This document shows positions 21,408 through 31,690 of a stretch of 64,000 nucleotides of DNA, piece by piece. The position numbers were made by a program, and so were the translations under genes. This DNA is from Verticillium longisporum (Eukaryota; Ascomycota; Sordariomycetes; Glomerellales; Plectosphaerellaceae): positions 3,782,001 to 3,846,000 of the forward strand of contig JAETXT010000004.1 of the NCBI GenBank assembly GCA_019188255.1, given 5' to 3'. Under the pieces are notes generated by a model. It worked only from the letters and a program-made list of their open reading frames with translations. It was not told the origin of the DNA and searched no databases. The first letter of the stretch is position 1. Each line of letters starts with the position of its first letter.

Positions 21408-22294
21408 TAGTATAATAAATTGCATGGGACCTTGTAAGTGACTTTTAATACCAAGAATACTCATGCCCTGCGGAGCTACCGTCCCGGACCTTGCCGCAGA
21501 TCACTACCTTGACGCCAACAAGCCGGATCGACCTGACTTTCGATGTTAGGTTGTCTTGAAGACCGAAATTCTTCACTCTCGTCGAAGCACGTGCACTTAA
21601 AATACAGCAGATAGGTCGTTCCTCATCACCAGCCATTCGGTCATCAACACATGTGTGTTTCGGGGGGCACGCTGTGGCGTCGATTGACTAGCAGCTACAG
21701 TTCGACGATCTACGAAAGGGGCTGCTACTAGGGGTAGCTCAGAGCGAGTCGGACGTTCACAGACATGAGTCGAGCGTGAGCCAGTCCCAAAGCAGGCGGT
21801 AGAGACACTGTAAAAGCAGAAACGCGCGAGAACATACTGAATGCCCTTATGTCATGCGGACAGCTGGTCCCCTCGCCCAGAAACGATCACCAGACTTTTG
21901 CCTCCCGGGTCTGGCCTGGCCCGAACCTACCCCCCAGCCTCTGACCCCCGAATCCATATATCCATCCCCCCGCCTTTGTCTGGACTTCTGGCGAGGGGTC
22001 GATTGTGTTCTGACGATCTCGCGACCGCCCCCTTTGAGTTCAACTCGATTCCGATCTGTACGATACCCTCTCGCCACTGCCAAAGCTATCCTTGCTGAGA
22101 AATGCTTTTGGTTTTCTTTTCTCATCCAGCTCAATCCATACCACAGTGCGCGACCAGCTGTTGTGATCAGGACCTTTCTCGACCGACCTAGTGGCGCCGA
22201 GTACCTGATACATCTTGCCGGCACCCAAAGGCACCCTACAACCCCCTTCGTCTAAGGTAGGTACCTTGTACCGCACCGAGCCCAGGCTCTCTCC
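21408..22294. other. Promoter region of the CHY/RING gene
   Basis: About 890 bases of normal composition between the transposon and the CHY/RING start. It contains a ggtaggtacc element near 22257 and C/T-rich leader sequence. No gene was recognised; overlapping open frames on both strands at 21841-22255 show no domain. Confidence 0.5.
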
Positions 22295-24493
22295 ATGTCT
22301 TCTCTGGTTGCCGACTTCATCATCAATCCAGTCATTCGGCAGGCTCGAAGGCTCTCGGAGATTGGACAGCGAAGGAATGCCCTGGACGAGGAGCCTGTAA
22401 ACGTGGCGGACCCCAGACGAAGCCTGGCGGGGCACCTGGCCTTCTTAGGATTTCCGCAACAGAATCAGCATGTGAACGACCCAGCTCCAGATCAGGTCAA
22501 TGACAGTGAGGCCCCGCTGCCGGAGCCATCCACCCCAGACCAGCTGCAGCAGCAGCAGCCCTCAAGCCAAATCCGACACCGACCCCTCCGAGCTTCAACA
22601 GAACCGATTGCCGTGCCTGTCATCACGCCTCGCGGCATCGACTCCCCCACCAACACCACCACCACAACCAGCCCTCTTGCCGCAGCCACCATCTCCACTG
22701 ACACTTTGGAACAAGCTCGTCGTCCCGATGCCATAGTTCAGTCACCAGCAGCCATGCTGCCCTACAATTACGCTACGCCCTCGCCGCCGCCCAAGCCGCT
22801 GTCCTCGCTGCCCGAGAAGGATGGCATGGGCACACTGCGTAGGGGTTTGATCGCCATTCAAGCTGAAGACGGTCTGCCCGCGGAAGTAAAGGCCCGCGTG
22901 ATGCACGAGGCCTAGATGGTAGGTTATCTTCGCTCGCAGGCCGCTGATTTTGATGCCTACTCATCCACCAACGTCGCCACTGCCAGCGCGACCGCCAGCT
23001 CCTCGATCCCCACCGCCCATCCTGCTGCTACTACCACGCCCGCCGCGGCTGCCTCTGTCGGAGGCTCTTTGCTGGGGCTGACGGCGGGCGAAGCTCTCGA
23101 ACAGATCGTCCCTGTCGGTGCCCTCGACTCTCTAAAGTTCTGGCAATCAGCCCCCGGCGACCCGGCGACTGCAGAAAAGTTTGAACTCTCCGCCGACGAC
23201 ATCAAGCCGACCTTTGTGCCCGCTCGCTTCCCGAAAGACGCAACGCCCGAGATTATCGAAGACATACTATCGCAGCCACAGCAGCTCGGATGCCAACACT
23301 ATGCCCGCAACGTCAAGCTTCAGTGCTCGACTTGCGACCGTTGGTACACATGCCGCTTCTGTCACGACGCCGCCGAGAAACACGCTCTTATCAGGAAGGA
23401 TACTAGGAACATGCTGTGCATGGTGTGCGCCTGTCCGCAGAAGGCTGGTGAGGCCTGCGTCAACTGCGGCGAGGTCTCGGCTCATTACTATTGCAACATT
23501 TGCAAGCTGTGGGACAATAATCCAAACAAGAGCATCTACCACTGCAGCGATTGCGGCATCTGTAGGCGTGGCCGGGGCCTGGGAAAGGACTTTTTCCACT
23601 GCAAGGTGTGCTGCGCTCATGTTGTTTTCTCTGTCATCATCAGCTAACCATGTGACTCCCAGAAATGCTGCGCCTGCATCTCCATCTCTATTCAAGACTC
23701 ACACAAGTGCATCGAGCGGTCTACCGACTGCGACTGCCCGATATGTGGCGAGTACATGTTTACCTCTCCGAGGCCCGTTGTCTTCATGGTTTGCGGCCAC
23801 AGTATTCACGCCAAATGCTATGACCAGCATATGCAGAGCTCCTACAAGTGTCCCATCTGCAACCGCAGCCTCCTGAACATGCAGAGCCAGTTCAGGCAGC
23901 TGGAGCTATCTATCCTCAGCCAGCCCATGCCCTTGGAGCTGCGCAACACTCGTGCCGTGATTCTGTGCAACGACTGCAGCGGCAAGAGCACCGTCCCTTA
24001 TCACTGGCTCGGACTGAAATGCGCCATATGCAACTCGTACAATACGGCGCAGATTCGACTAGAGAACAGTCCATTTCCAGAAGACGCCACTGGACATCCG
24101 GCGGCGAACCCTCTTACCGAGTCGACTGGTTCATTGGGCGCGGTGGATGTGCCAGGTACACCTAGACGGCGCCACTCATCCCTGACGGGCGTGCAGCTCC
24201 GGCATGCCGTACCGCTGCCTGATCGATTGGCGAGGTCCGCATCCCCGCCCCTGCCGCCTGGACTGGCCGTGCCCGTACCCGAGGGAACGGCTGTACATGA
24301 TGCGGACGATGCTGATGACTCTGATGAAGACATGCTCGGCCTATGGGGCACCCGTTTTCACCGGTCATCTGACGAGGAAGAGGACGACGTGGAGTCTCTT
24401 TCGGACGATGCCGGTGGCGACGATGACGACGAGGTGGACGATGATGAGGAGGAAGACGACGAGAACGAAATTGTACTCTTCGGGCACCGCTGA
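22295..24493 (+). CDS. CHY-type and RING zinc-finger protein (Pirh2-like E3 ligase), in-frame TAG
   Basis: Two exons, 22295-23605 and 23663-24493 (intron gtgtgc..tcccag, phase 0), code 713 positions. Residues 1 to ~300 are low complexity (Gln, Pro, Thr, Ala). Then come a CHY zinc finger starting LGCQHYARN, with many Cys/His pairs (CSTCDRWYTCRFCHD), a CTCHY-type finger ending GKDFFHCK at the intron, a RING finger (CPICGEYMF, CGHSIHAKCY, CPICNRS), and a zinc-ribbon segment (CNDCSGKS, CAICNSYN). This order is that of RCHY1/Pirh2 ubiquitin ligases. The C-terminus is very acidic. A TAG at 22913-22915 breaks the frame between HEA and MVGYLRSQA, with the same frame open on both sides and no plausible intron (a GT..AG stretch there is only 21 nt). 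Translation could also start at the ATG just after the stop, which would lose the N-terminal 207 residues but keep all zinc domains. Confidence 0.83.
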
Positions 24494-24906
24494 GTATCCA
24501 GCTGCGGTTCAACGTACACGAAAGACAAGGGGACCTTATTAGAGATCTGGATCACGGTGTTTGCGTGCTTTTTATTCTGCTCTATTTTTTGCATCATGAC
24601 TGGAATGAGACATATCCTAGGGCGGATGTATGAATGGGGATATGGAATTCTCATATGCCGGTCTTCTCTGGCTTGGGCGTTGGTATGGCTTGGCTGGGGC
24701 AGAGTGGTTACATGCGTGATACGGCGACGGATTTTTCGCTCCAGGATGAACATTTGGTCATGAGGCGTTACATAAAGGTGGCAGATTAGCTTGCCAGTAT
24801 CTTACTCTTCTTCGTCACGATGTTACCGCTGCGCCCAGTGACTGGTTGTGATGAGTTGCGCTGACAGGTCACGGTTTCTCCAACATCCAAATGCACCGCT
24901 GGTCGT
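24494..24906. other. Convergent 3' intergenic region
   Basis: 413 bases between the CHY/RING stop and the MZT1 stop. No gene, repeat or RNA feature was recognised. Confidence 0.5.
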
Positions 24907-25312
24907 TCACTTTCTCCTCTGACTGGCCTCCTTGGCCTTCATGTCCAACTCGACCTCCTGAGCTTCCTTCCTCAGCTCCTTGACGACCGTCTACCTCTCA
25001 CGTCAGCGTCTAGTACATTTGGGCCATGGCTTTATCGTAATAGGCAGGGGGCACAGCTCACAGCAAGCGCTTCGGGGTTCACGCCATTCTCAATCATGGA
25101 GATGCAGATCGATAACGTCCGGCGGTCGAGCTGGCAGTTCTACTATGCGTTAGTCAGGCCTGAGGTTGGCGGGGGGAAGGGGGTTGGCGCCCGAGATGAC
25201 CGAGACGGAGATGAGGGGCACTGACGAGGATGGTCGAGATCTCGTGCAAAATGTCTACGGCCTGCTGGGCAGCGGCCTGCTTCTCTTTGCGTTCATCGGC
25301 GGGAGGCGGCAT
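24907..25312 (-). CDS. MZT1: Mitotic-spindle organizing protein 1 (MZT1/MOZART1)
   Basis: Small adaptor of gamma-tubulin complexes: it binds the N-terminus of GCP proteins and helps recruit the complex to microtubule-organising centres. Three phase-0 exons (25312-25226, 25139-25062, 24990-24907) code 82 aa, easily missed because each exon is under 90 nt. The family core is complete: [11 protein letters not shown], then [26 protein letters not shown], then [11 protein letters not shown]. The C-terminal extension is a charged helix. The start is set at the ATG at 25312 ([12 protein letters not shown]) because its length and sequence fit the family; an upstream open frame exists but is not MZT1-like. 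It is divergent from RRN6 across 610 bp. Confidence 0.92.
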
Positions 25313-25922
25313 TCTATACCATGGTTTGACACGATGTCGCGCGCGCCTGGATGAACGAGAAGGCGTTGAAGGAGCGGGACTGAGCGTCTCACTCGTGTTG
25401 TTGAGACCGAAGGAAGACGCGTACTGAGTATGTACTGGCTGAGTGAGGTAAGGTGCGCCAGCGGCAGGTGCTAAAGTGGTGGGGTCGTCGCGCCTGCTGT
25501 TCCCAGCTGCGTGGCGGTGGCACCTGCCTTGCCCGGATTTTCTGCCGCCGGCCGGCGATGGGTCCCAAGCTGCAGAATTTCTCTTCGACATGGAACGACA
25601 GGGGGACCTTGGCCTGGCAAATCATTTTCCGAACCCGTTCGCTCATCAAACTTCATTTTGAGATTCTGGACTTGTCGTCCCTCCGTTCTTACGACCCATC
25701 AGCCGGCTACGCATGTCAACCCTTCTCCGAGTCCGGTGCCACTCGCCTGCCTAGGTAGCCAGCAACGAACTCTCGCTGCGGGCTGTCGACCGACCCTCGC
25801 TCTGCCGGTCCTCATTCGCCAAATCATGCGCCGCCGACGACTCGTTCATTTTCACGATATGAGAAGGAGGGCTTTGGAATCGCACCGCGCCGACTTGGAC
25901 TTCACAGACTCGTGCAGGTCGG
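25313..25922. promoter_or_regulatory. Shared MZT1/RRN6 intergenic promoter
   Basis: 610 bases separate the start codons of two divergent housekeeping genes, so both promoters must lie here. No specific factor site was recognised. Long open frames over it on both strands are uninformative. Confidence 0.5.
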
Positions 25923-28900
25923 ATGGCTGCGCCCGTGGATGAGAGGGACCGCGTTTATGGTCCCACGCGGATCACTCTCTTGCCCTATGAAGGGACTGAC
26001 GATGGTGTGCCGACGCTTCATGCGAGCAGGGCTACAAGCCAAGGTAGGTGGTTATGACCACTTTATAGTACGGAACAAATGCTGATCGAGTTGCAGCACC
26101 CAACTTTCACATCGTGAAACAGCCAGATGTGTGGTACCCTTCATCGACAACGGTCAAGCCAAACGCCATCAGCTGGGATCTTCAGAAACAGCACAAACGA
26201 TGGCTGGCCGGCACTCACCCAGAAGCATTCACCGGCATGTCAGATCTCCTTTCAGATCTCATGTGTGAGTCCAATGAAGCCACGCGGTCTGCAAATCATC
26301 CGCTCCTGGCGATCGGCCAGATGGCCAATCTTACGGATCCCCGACGCCCGCGCGTCAGACCTGTCATCGCCATGGCTGCAGGCGAATCCGGACAGCTCCT
26401 TCGCCTTAGTGCTCTACGAGACTCGACGTGGCGCTGGGGCACGCATCAGAGCCCCGCACTCCATCGACTACACCTTGACGCCGACGACGCCGACGAGGTG
26501 GCCCACTGGGCGCATGATGACAGCCCCATCTCGCAGGTCAAGGCAGCAATGAGCTTGGTGGGAAATGAGCCTTCGCGCTACATTATTGTGCAGAAGAAAC
26601 TGGCAACAACGGTCCTCAAGCCACAGTATCGGACGATTCCTGTGGCTAGGGAACATTCAGGCGTGGGAGAGGATCGCGAACGGCCCTCACGAATCGATCC
26701 AAAGCCTATCATGGTGGTCTCGGGTCACGACACTGGAGGTCGCCCACATGCTGATGTTTCTTACTGTCCAGGGTCGGAGGGCAAGCCGGAACTTCTGGCC
26801 GTGGTAGACGACTTTGGATATTGGTACGTGTGGGAGATGCAGGGCCGGTTCAAAGTCACGCGTCCCGGATTGGAGGCCGATCTTCGATTCCACGGCCACA
26901 TTGAGCAGGGGATACTCGACGTTGCGCCAACACAGACCGAGACGACAATGCTGGCGGCGACGCACGGCATATTGTGGATCGGCGCTTCCGGGTCAGACTG
27001 GAATCACTGGGACGCTGCGCTGATGACAGCGGTAGACTCCGGGGGCATTCCTCCAAGCGCTTCCTCGCGAGCCACGGCTTTCATTGTTTGGAGTAAAAAA
27101 CAACTTGCACTTGTTGACTTGCGAACTGTCACATCAACTATTCTCGACTGCCCAGTACGGACCACGCCCAAAGATTTGATCCTTGATGTCAAACAAAACC
27201 CTGCCAACCAGCGCCAGATATTCGTCCTGACGACTACGAGCCTGTTCTGGATCGAGATTACCCCGCCAGTGGCAGCTGGTCACAGTGGACCCAGGATTCT
27301 CCTATCGTGCGCCCACCTACGTAGCGCCAACAATCGATTTCTGAAGCTGAAGGTGCATCATGGCTGGTCAAGCCTCGGCGACGATGCTAGCCTTGTTTGC
27401 TTACATTCGAGCCGCAATCCCGACATCGATGTTTATGCCTTCAGCACACACGAGACGACGAGCCTGCCTCAATTTCAGCATCACATGGTCCGCGTACCAG
27501 GCATTGGCCAAGGAGATGATGAGAATGGCCTCGAAATGCAGACTTTTTGCCTCGCACCAGCCACCTTGACCGCCTCCACGCCCTCGACGGGCCCCGGCGC
27601 AGCACACATGGACCGCGACGACCATTTTTGGCAACTATTTGTCCTGAATCAAGATCTTGGTTTAAAATGCTCGCTGGTGCTGGCCACATCTGGTTCTCAC
27701 GATGACGTTCGCCTTCCTGACACGCTCAAGGTGACGGGAAAGAAGAGAAAGATTGTGAATCAGCGAAGAACAGCTTTCATCCAGCAGCTTGCCGAAGTTT
27801 TTGCGGTGCCAGACGCCTTTGGCGAGATGGATGAACTGTTCCGACTCAGGCAAGGAGCTGGCGGGGACCTAGCACTCATACAGGATGGTCCGGGCTCCGC
27901 ACGACGTTGGCCAAGGAGCAAGGTTGAGGGCATTGACCTGCTGTTCTTCCGCGTGGGAGTTTCGATGGAGACGGTGGCGATGGAGAGTCGAAGGGTTGAG
28001 GCTAAAGGCCCCTTTCAGGGCTTCGACCTAATCCATCGGGCAGTGGCACAGTGCCTCAGTATGGAGGACCAACAGCTGCCGCTGAGCACATTGTAAGATT
28101 GACACGCAGCGATCTTGACGCAACTAAGTACTGACACGAACAGGCGAGACTATCAGCCCGCAATGGAGGCTCCTCCGATCGACGAGGCCGACGAACAAGT
28201 TTGGGATGCACAATTACATGAATTTTACAGTCTCAACGACCAGCGAATTGTCATCCAGTCAACGGCAGCTCGCTTCTTTGGCCTACCTGTGGATGCCAAT
28301 CTCTCCTTCTCAGCTTTGCGGCGACATTGCGAAGAGCTTTGGCCGGCCACAGATGCCTCGCCCGAGGCACAGATCTCGAGACGGCTCGCGCTGGCAGAAA
28401 CGGCCGAGGCCTCGATAAGGTCCCTAGTCGGTGTTATGGCCTTTGATTTTACCTCATCCGAAACCTACGACGGGCTCACATCATGGGTGCCGGAACCGAA
28501 AGGACCGAAACAACAAACGCAAGCGGGGTCTTCGCAGCGGACGGTCTATCCGACACCCCGCGCCACGGCCTCTGTATCACCCGACCCTTCGTCGCAGTTT
28601 GAGGGCTCACAGTCTGGGAGCTCTCAATCTCAAACATCACAGCAAGCGTCTCAGGAGAAGACTGTTCCGGGCGCGCTGCAGCGGCTCAGCATGCTCGCCC
28701 GCCACGTCAACAAGGAGGCTAAGATTGCAGGTCCGCCCCACCCAGTTCTTTCGTACTGGCCAGAAGAGCGTGGCGTGCCCATGCAGGGATACCAGTCGAG
28801 CGTCCTGATGGCCTCGTCTCAGCGGTTGGAGGCCGTCCGAAGTCGATTACAGCGGATAGAATCGAGACGACAGAAGCGTAGCCGCATCATGGACGGGTCT

Positions 28901-29164
28901 TCACGGGCTGTGACACAGGATCTTGCAACGTCGTCTCAGATGCCCCGGCTACCTTCCTTGCCGTCCATGCCGGCTCGCTTGCTGGCCTTGCCGCCGGCCA
29001 TTTCACAGCAGCCGCAGATCGCGTTCCGGCCACTGTTGCCGTCATCGCAGCTGCTGGGCTCATCGCAGCTGGCGCCGGCTATGATCATGTCGCAGACAGT
29101 GCCAGGAATACATGGGCGGCGGCCGCAGGGAAAGAAGAAGGCGAAGCGGAGGGGTGGATTTTAG
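25923..29164 (+). CDS. RRN6: RNA polymerase I initiation factor RRN6-like
   Basis: Subunit of the core factor that recruits RNA polymerase I to rDNA promoters in the nucleolus. Three exons: 25923-26043, 26097-28092 and 28144-29164 (introns gtaggt..ttgcag and gtaaga..gaacag), with an open frame through both junctions, 1,045 aa. Family signs are HPLLAIGQMANLTDPR followed by VIAMAAGESGQLLRL, a beta-propeller-like middle with GYWYVWEM and ILWIGASGSDW, and a C-terminal helical module. The tail is rich in Ser-Gln pairs and ends KKKAKRRGGF, the basic finish common in Pezizomycotina RRN6-like proteins. The start ATG at 25923 opens MAAPVDERDRVYG. It is divergent from MZT1. The protein evolves quickly, so the name rests on layout and short motifs. 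Confidence 0.8.
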
Positions 29165-29510
29165 GATGCAGGGACCTTGGAGTTGGTTTGCTTAGCCACA
29201 GTTTTGAGATACCCAATAATCGGAGAAATGTGAGATTGCATGGAGCATGGTTCGTCCTGACAAGAGAAAGAATGACATGCATGATTGTGGTGACCACTAA
29301 AGGGGTGGAAATATGATGATCTATGCCATGCTACTGTCATGTTCCCAAGCTGAGCAGGCGTCTTGACGAGGAAACTGGGTCCATGGCAAACGATCCACTC
29401 ACAACCGTTCCCCGCCAACCTCATCCAACGTCGCGACCCTTCATCAGTAACCTCACGTCCACGGATTACCGATAGAAGACGCACATCGAACGAAAGTCGT
29501 AGCAAGCACC
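29165..29510. other. Short intergenic, PITH gene promoter
   Basis: 346 bases between two plus-strand genes. Nothing beyond the RRN6 3' end and the PITH 5' leader was recognised. Confidence 0.5.
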
Positions 29511-30290
29511 ATGTCCTGCTCGCACGAGCATCATGGCCACGGTGGCGACGACCATCATGGCCACGAGCACGACCATTCAGACACTCGCTGTACCAGCAGA
29601 TCAACTTTGACGAGATCACGACGCTCAACGAGGCCGTGCCCGACAGCGGACGAGCCATTGTGAAGAAGACATGGGCCGACCGGCTCAGCGTGGACGTCGA
29701 ACTCGAGAGCGACGCCGACGAACAGCTGCTCATGAACGTGCCGTGAGTGTCCAGCGAGCTTTGCCACCCCGCGTTGCATCGCGCGAACATGTCCCCCCAA
29801 GAAAGAGCCGCGGTGCTTTCACCATGTCAGGTCCCGAGAGCCATGCTGACGAAAGAGGACAACCAGATTCACCGCCCAGGTCAAGCTCCACGCCCTCCTC
29901 CTCCGCACGTCCCCGGCGCCCTCGGCGCCGCGCACCCTGCACGGCCTCCTCAACCGCGGCGGCCTCGCCTTTGCGTCGGCCGAGGACAGCCCGCCGACGC
30001 AGACGTTTGAGCTCGCGCAGACGTCCGACGTGCAGGAGATCCCCGTGCGGCGCGCCCTCTTCGGCAAGGTCCGCCGCCTGACGCTCTTCTTCCCGGACAA
30101 CTTTTCCGCCGGCGACGACGACGTCACGCGCCTGTCGTATGTCGGCTTCCGGGGCGAGTGGACGGCGCTCGGCCGGGCGCCGACGAATATCGTCTACGAG
30201 AGCGCCGCGCGGCCGAGCGATCACACCGTCAAGGGAACGGGGATCAACCAGGTCGGGGGCGGGATTGGAGGGAGGGGGAATGGGATGTAA
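29511..30290 (+). CDS. PITH-domain protein with an N-terminal frame break
   Basis: Fungal PITH proteins are small, probably cytosolic, and named for the proteasome-interacting domain of thioredoxin-like proteins. Exons: 29511-29742 and 29867-30290 (intron gtgagt..aaccag). The N-terminus is the His-rich metal-binding-like leader typical of the family (MSCSHEHHGHGG..HEHDHSD). The PITH domain begins SLYQQINFDEITTLNE and continues in exon 2 with FTAQVKLHALLLRTS, FELAQTSDVQEIPVRRALF and FFPDNFSAGDDDVTRLSYVGF. Between the leader and the domain (about 29580-29585) the frame changes, and the ~7 residues usually found there are absent, so a small deletion of 3n+1 bases is likely. No intron fits. The family call is firm; whether this copy makes a full protein is uncertain. 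Confidence 0.78.
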
Positions 30291-31690
30291 GGAGGCAACG
30301 TGAGACGCGGCGCATAGACTTTTTTTTCATCAGCTTTCAAGGGAAGTTGAAAGTCTACGGCAGGTGAACGCGAGACGTCAGCGAATGCACTTTCACCATT
30401 CATGGAAGGGCATGATCATCTTGGACAGCGTGCACCCTAGTGGCATGTCACGCTGACGAGGTCGCAACACCATGCTGTGGGGATATATGCTTTGTGGCTA
30501 GCCAGCACGCCATGACCTCGACAACACCCTGACGGCCAACAGCAGACTCCTCCCGGCCCTTCACAAGCAACCTTTGTCCCCTTACTCCCGTCGACAACCA
30601 AAAAAAAAAAAAGCCACCGTGGCCGAGTCGCATACGTCGTCGAACGAACCATCCCACCGTCGTCAGAACCAAATCCAAAACCCCCCACCACCCTCCGAGT
30701 TCGAGTCCAGCAGCCGGAGAGGGGGAGACAAAAAAATTGAGCTTCTGAAGGGCGGGCGGTGATGAAATTGAGAAGGACAACCGACAACAGAGATGTAGGG
30801 TCCGACTCGGTCCTGAACTCTTTTGCCTATAATCTCCATGTTGAAAACAAATGTGACATGAAATTGGTATGCGAGGCCCAATCCTTCCTCTCAAGATGAT
30901 GCATATCCGTGTGGGATCGATCCCCCCCACCGCGTATAGCAGATTTGGTGGGTTGAGGGTTTTATATTTGTCTCGCTCGGCGACCAAGTTGGTCAACATA
31001 TGATCGGGAGCAAAGAGACCCAAGCTTAGCACCTCTCGGGATTCGGATTTCATAGCAGGCCTTCTAAACAGTGTATTACGGAAGTGACTTGATCAGGCGA
31101 CTGAAAGACGAGGTATGTGAGGGATCTCAACGACGGGCCACTTTGGCCACTGCCAAGCCTCCCCCATCCATCCTCGACCTTTCTCACTATCCCTTTAGGA
31201 GCGAGAACGACCTCAGGTACAACGGTACGTACTGGGCGCTCTAGATATTATGGCAGAATTCAGCTTCCGGACCAGTTATATGATATCGCTTGATCGCACT
31301 ATATCAGATAAGAATCTTTTAAGTAGGCGGTCGAGCCGGCCCCTTGGCTCCAAAGTACCTGAGACCGTTCTCGCTCCTAAAGGGATGAACAGCAAGGCAT
31401 CTCGCGACAGACGACACGGTCAGGTCAAAACACACTACGATACATCAGAGATTGACGCTAAAACCATTCATTCGAGTAGCCAGCCCAGAAAGGCGGCATC
31501 TAACAACCGTACCTCGTACATAGTCATGTGATATCCAATACTGGCAGCTGCCAGGCGTCATCCATCTATTCTTTCCAATTCTCTCACAATCCACACGCTT
31601 TCCTCTGACGCTCAATCATGAGCTCGAGGCAAAGCACCATGCCGCCGTCTATATGCAATGCAACAGTGTAGCGCCGTCATGGGAAGGCAG
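30291..31690. other. Convergent intergenic region, no gene
   Basis: 1.4 kb between the PITH stop (+) and the transporter stop (-). It includes an A homopolymer near 30601. Long minus-strand frames (for example 31053-30448) are low complexity and have no domain. Confidence 0.5.

Noticed and set aside
22916..22940. Very short intron (gtaggt..cgcag) explaining the TAG in the CHY/RING gene
   Set aside because: Only 21 nt, starts after the stop and so would not remove it.
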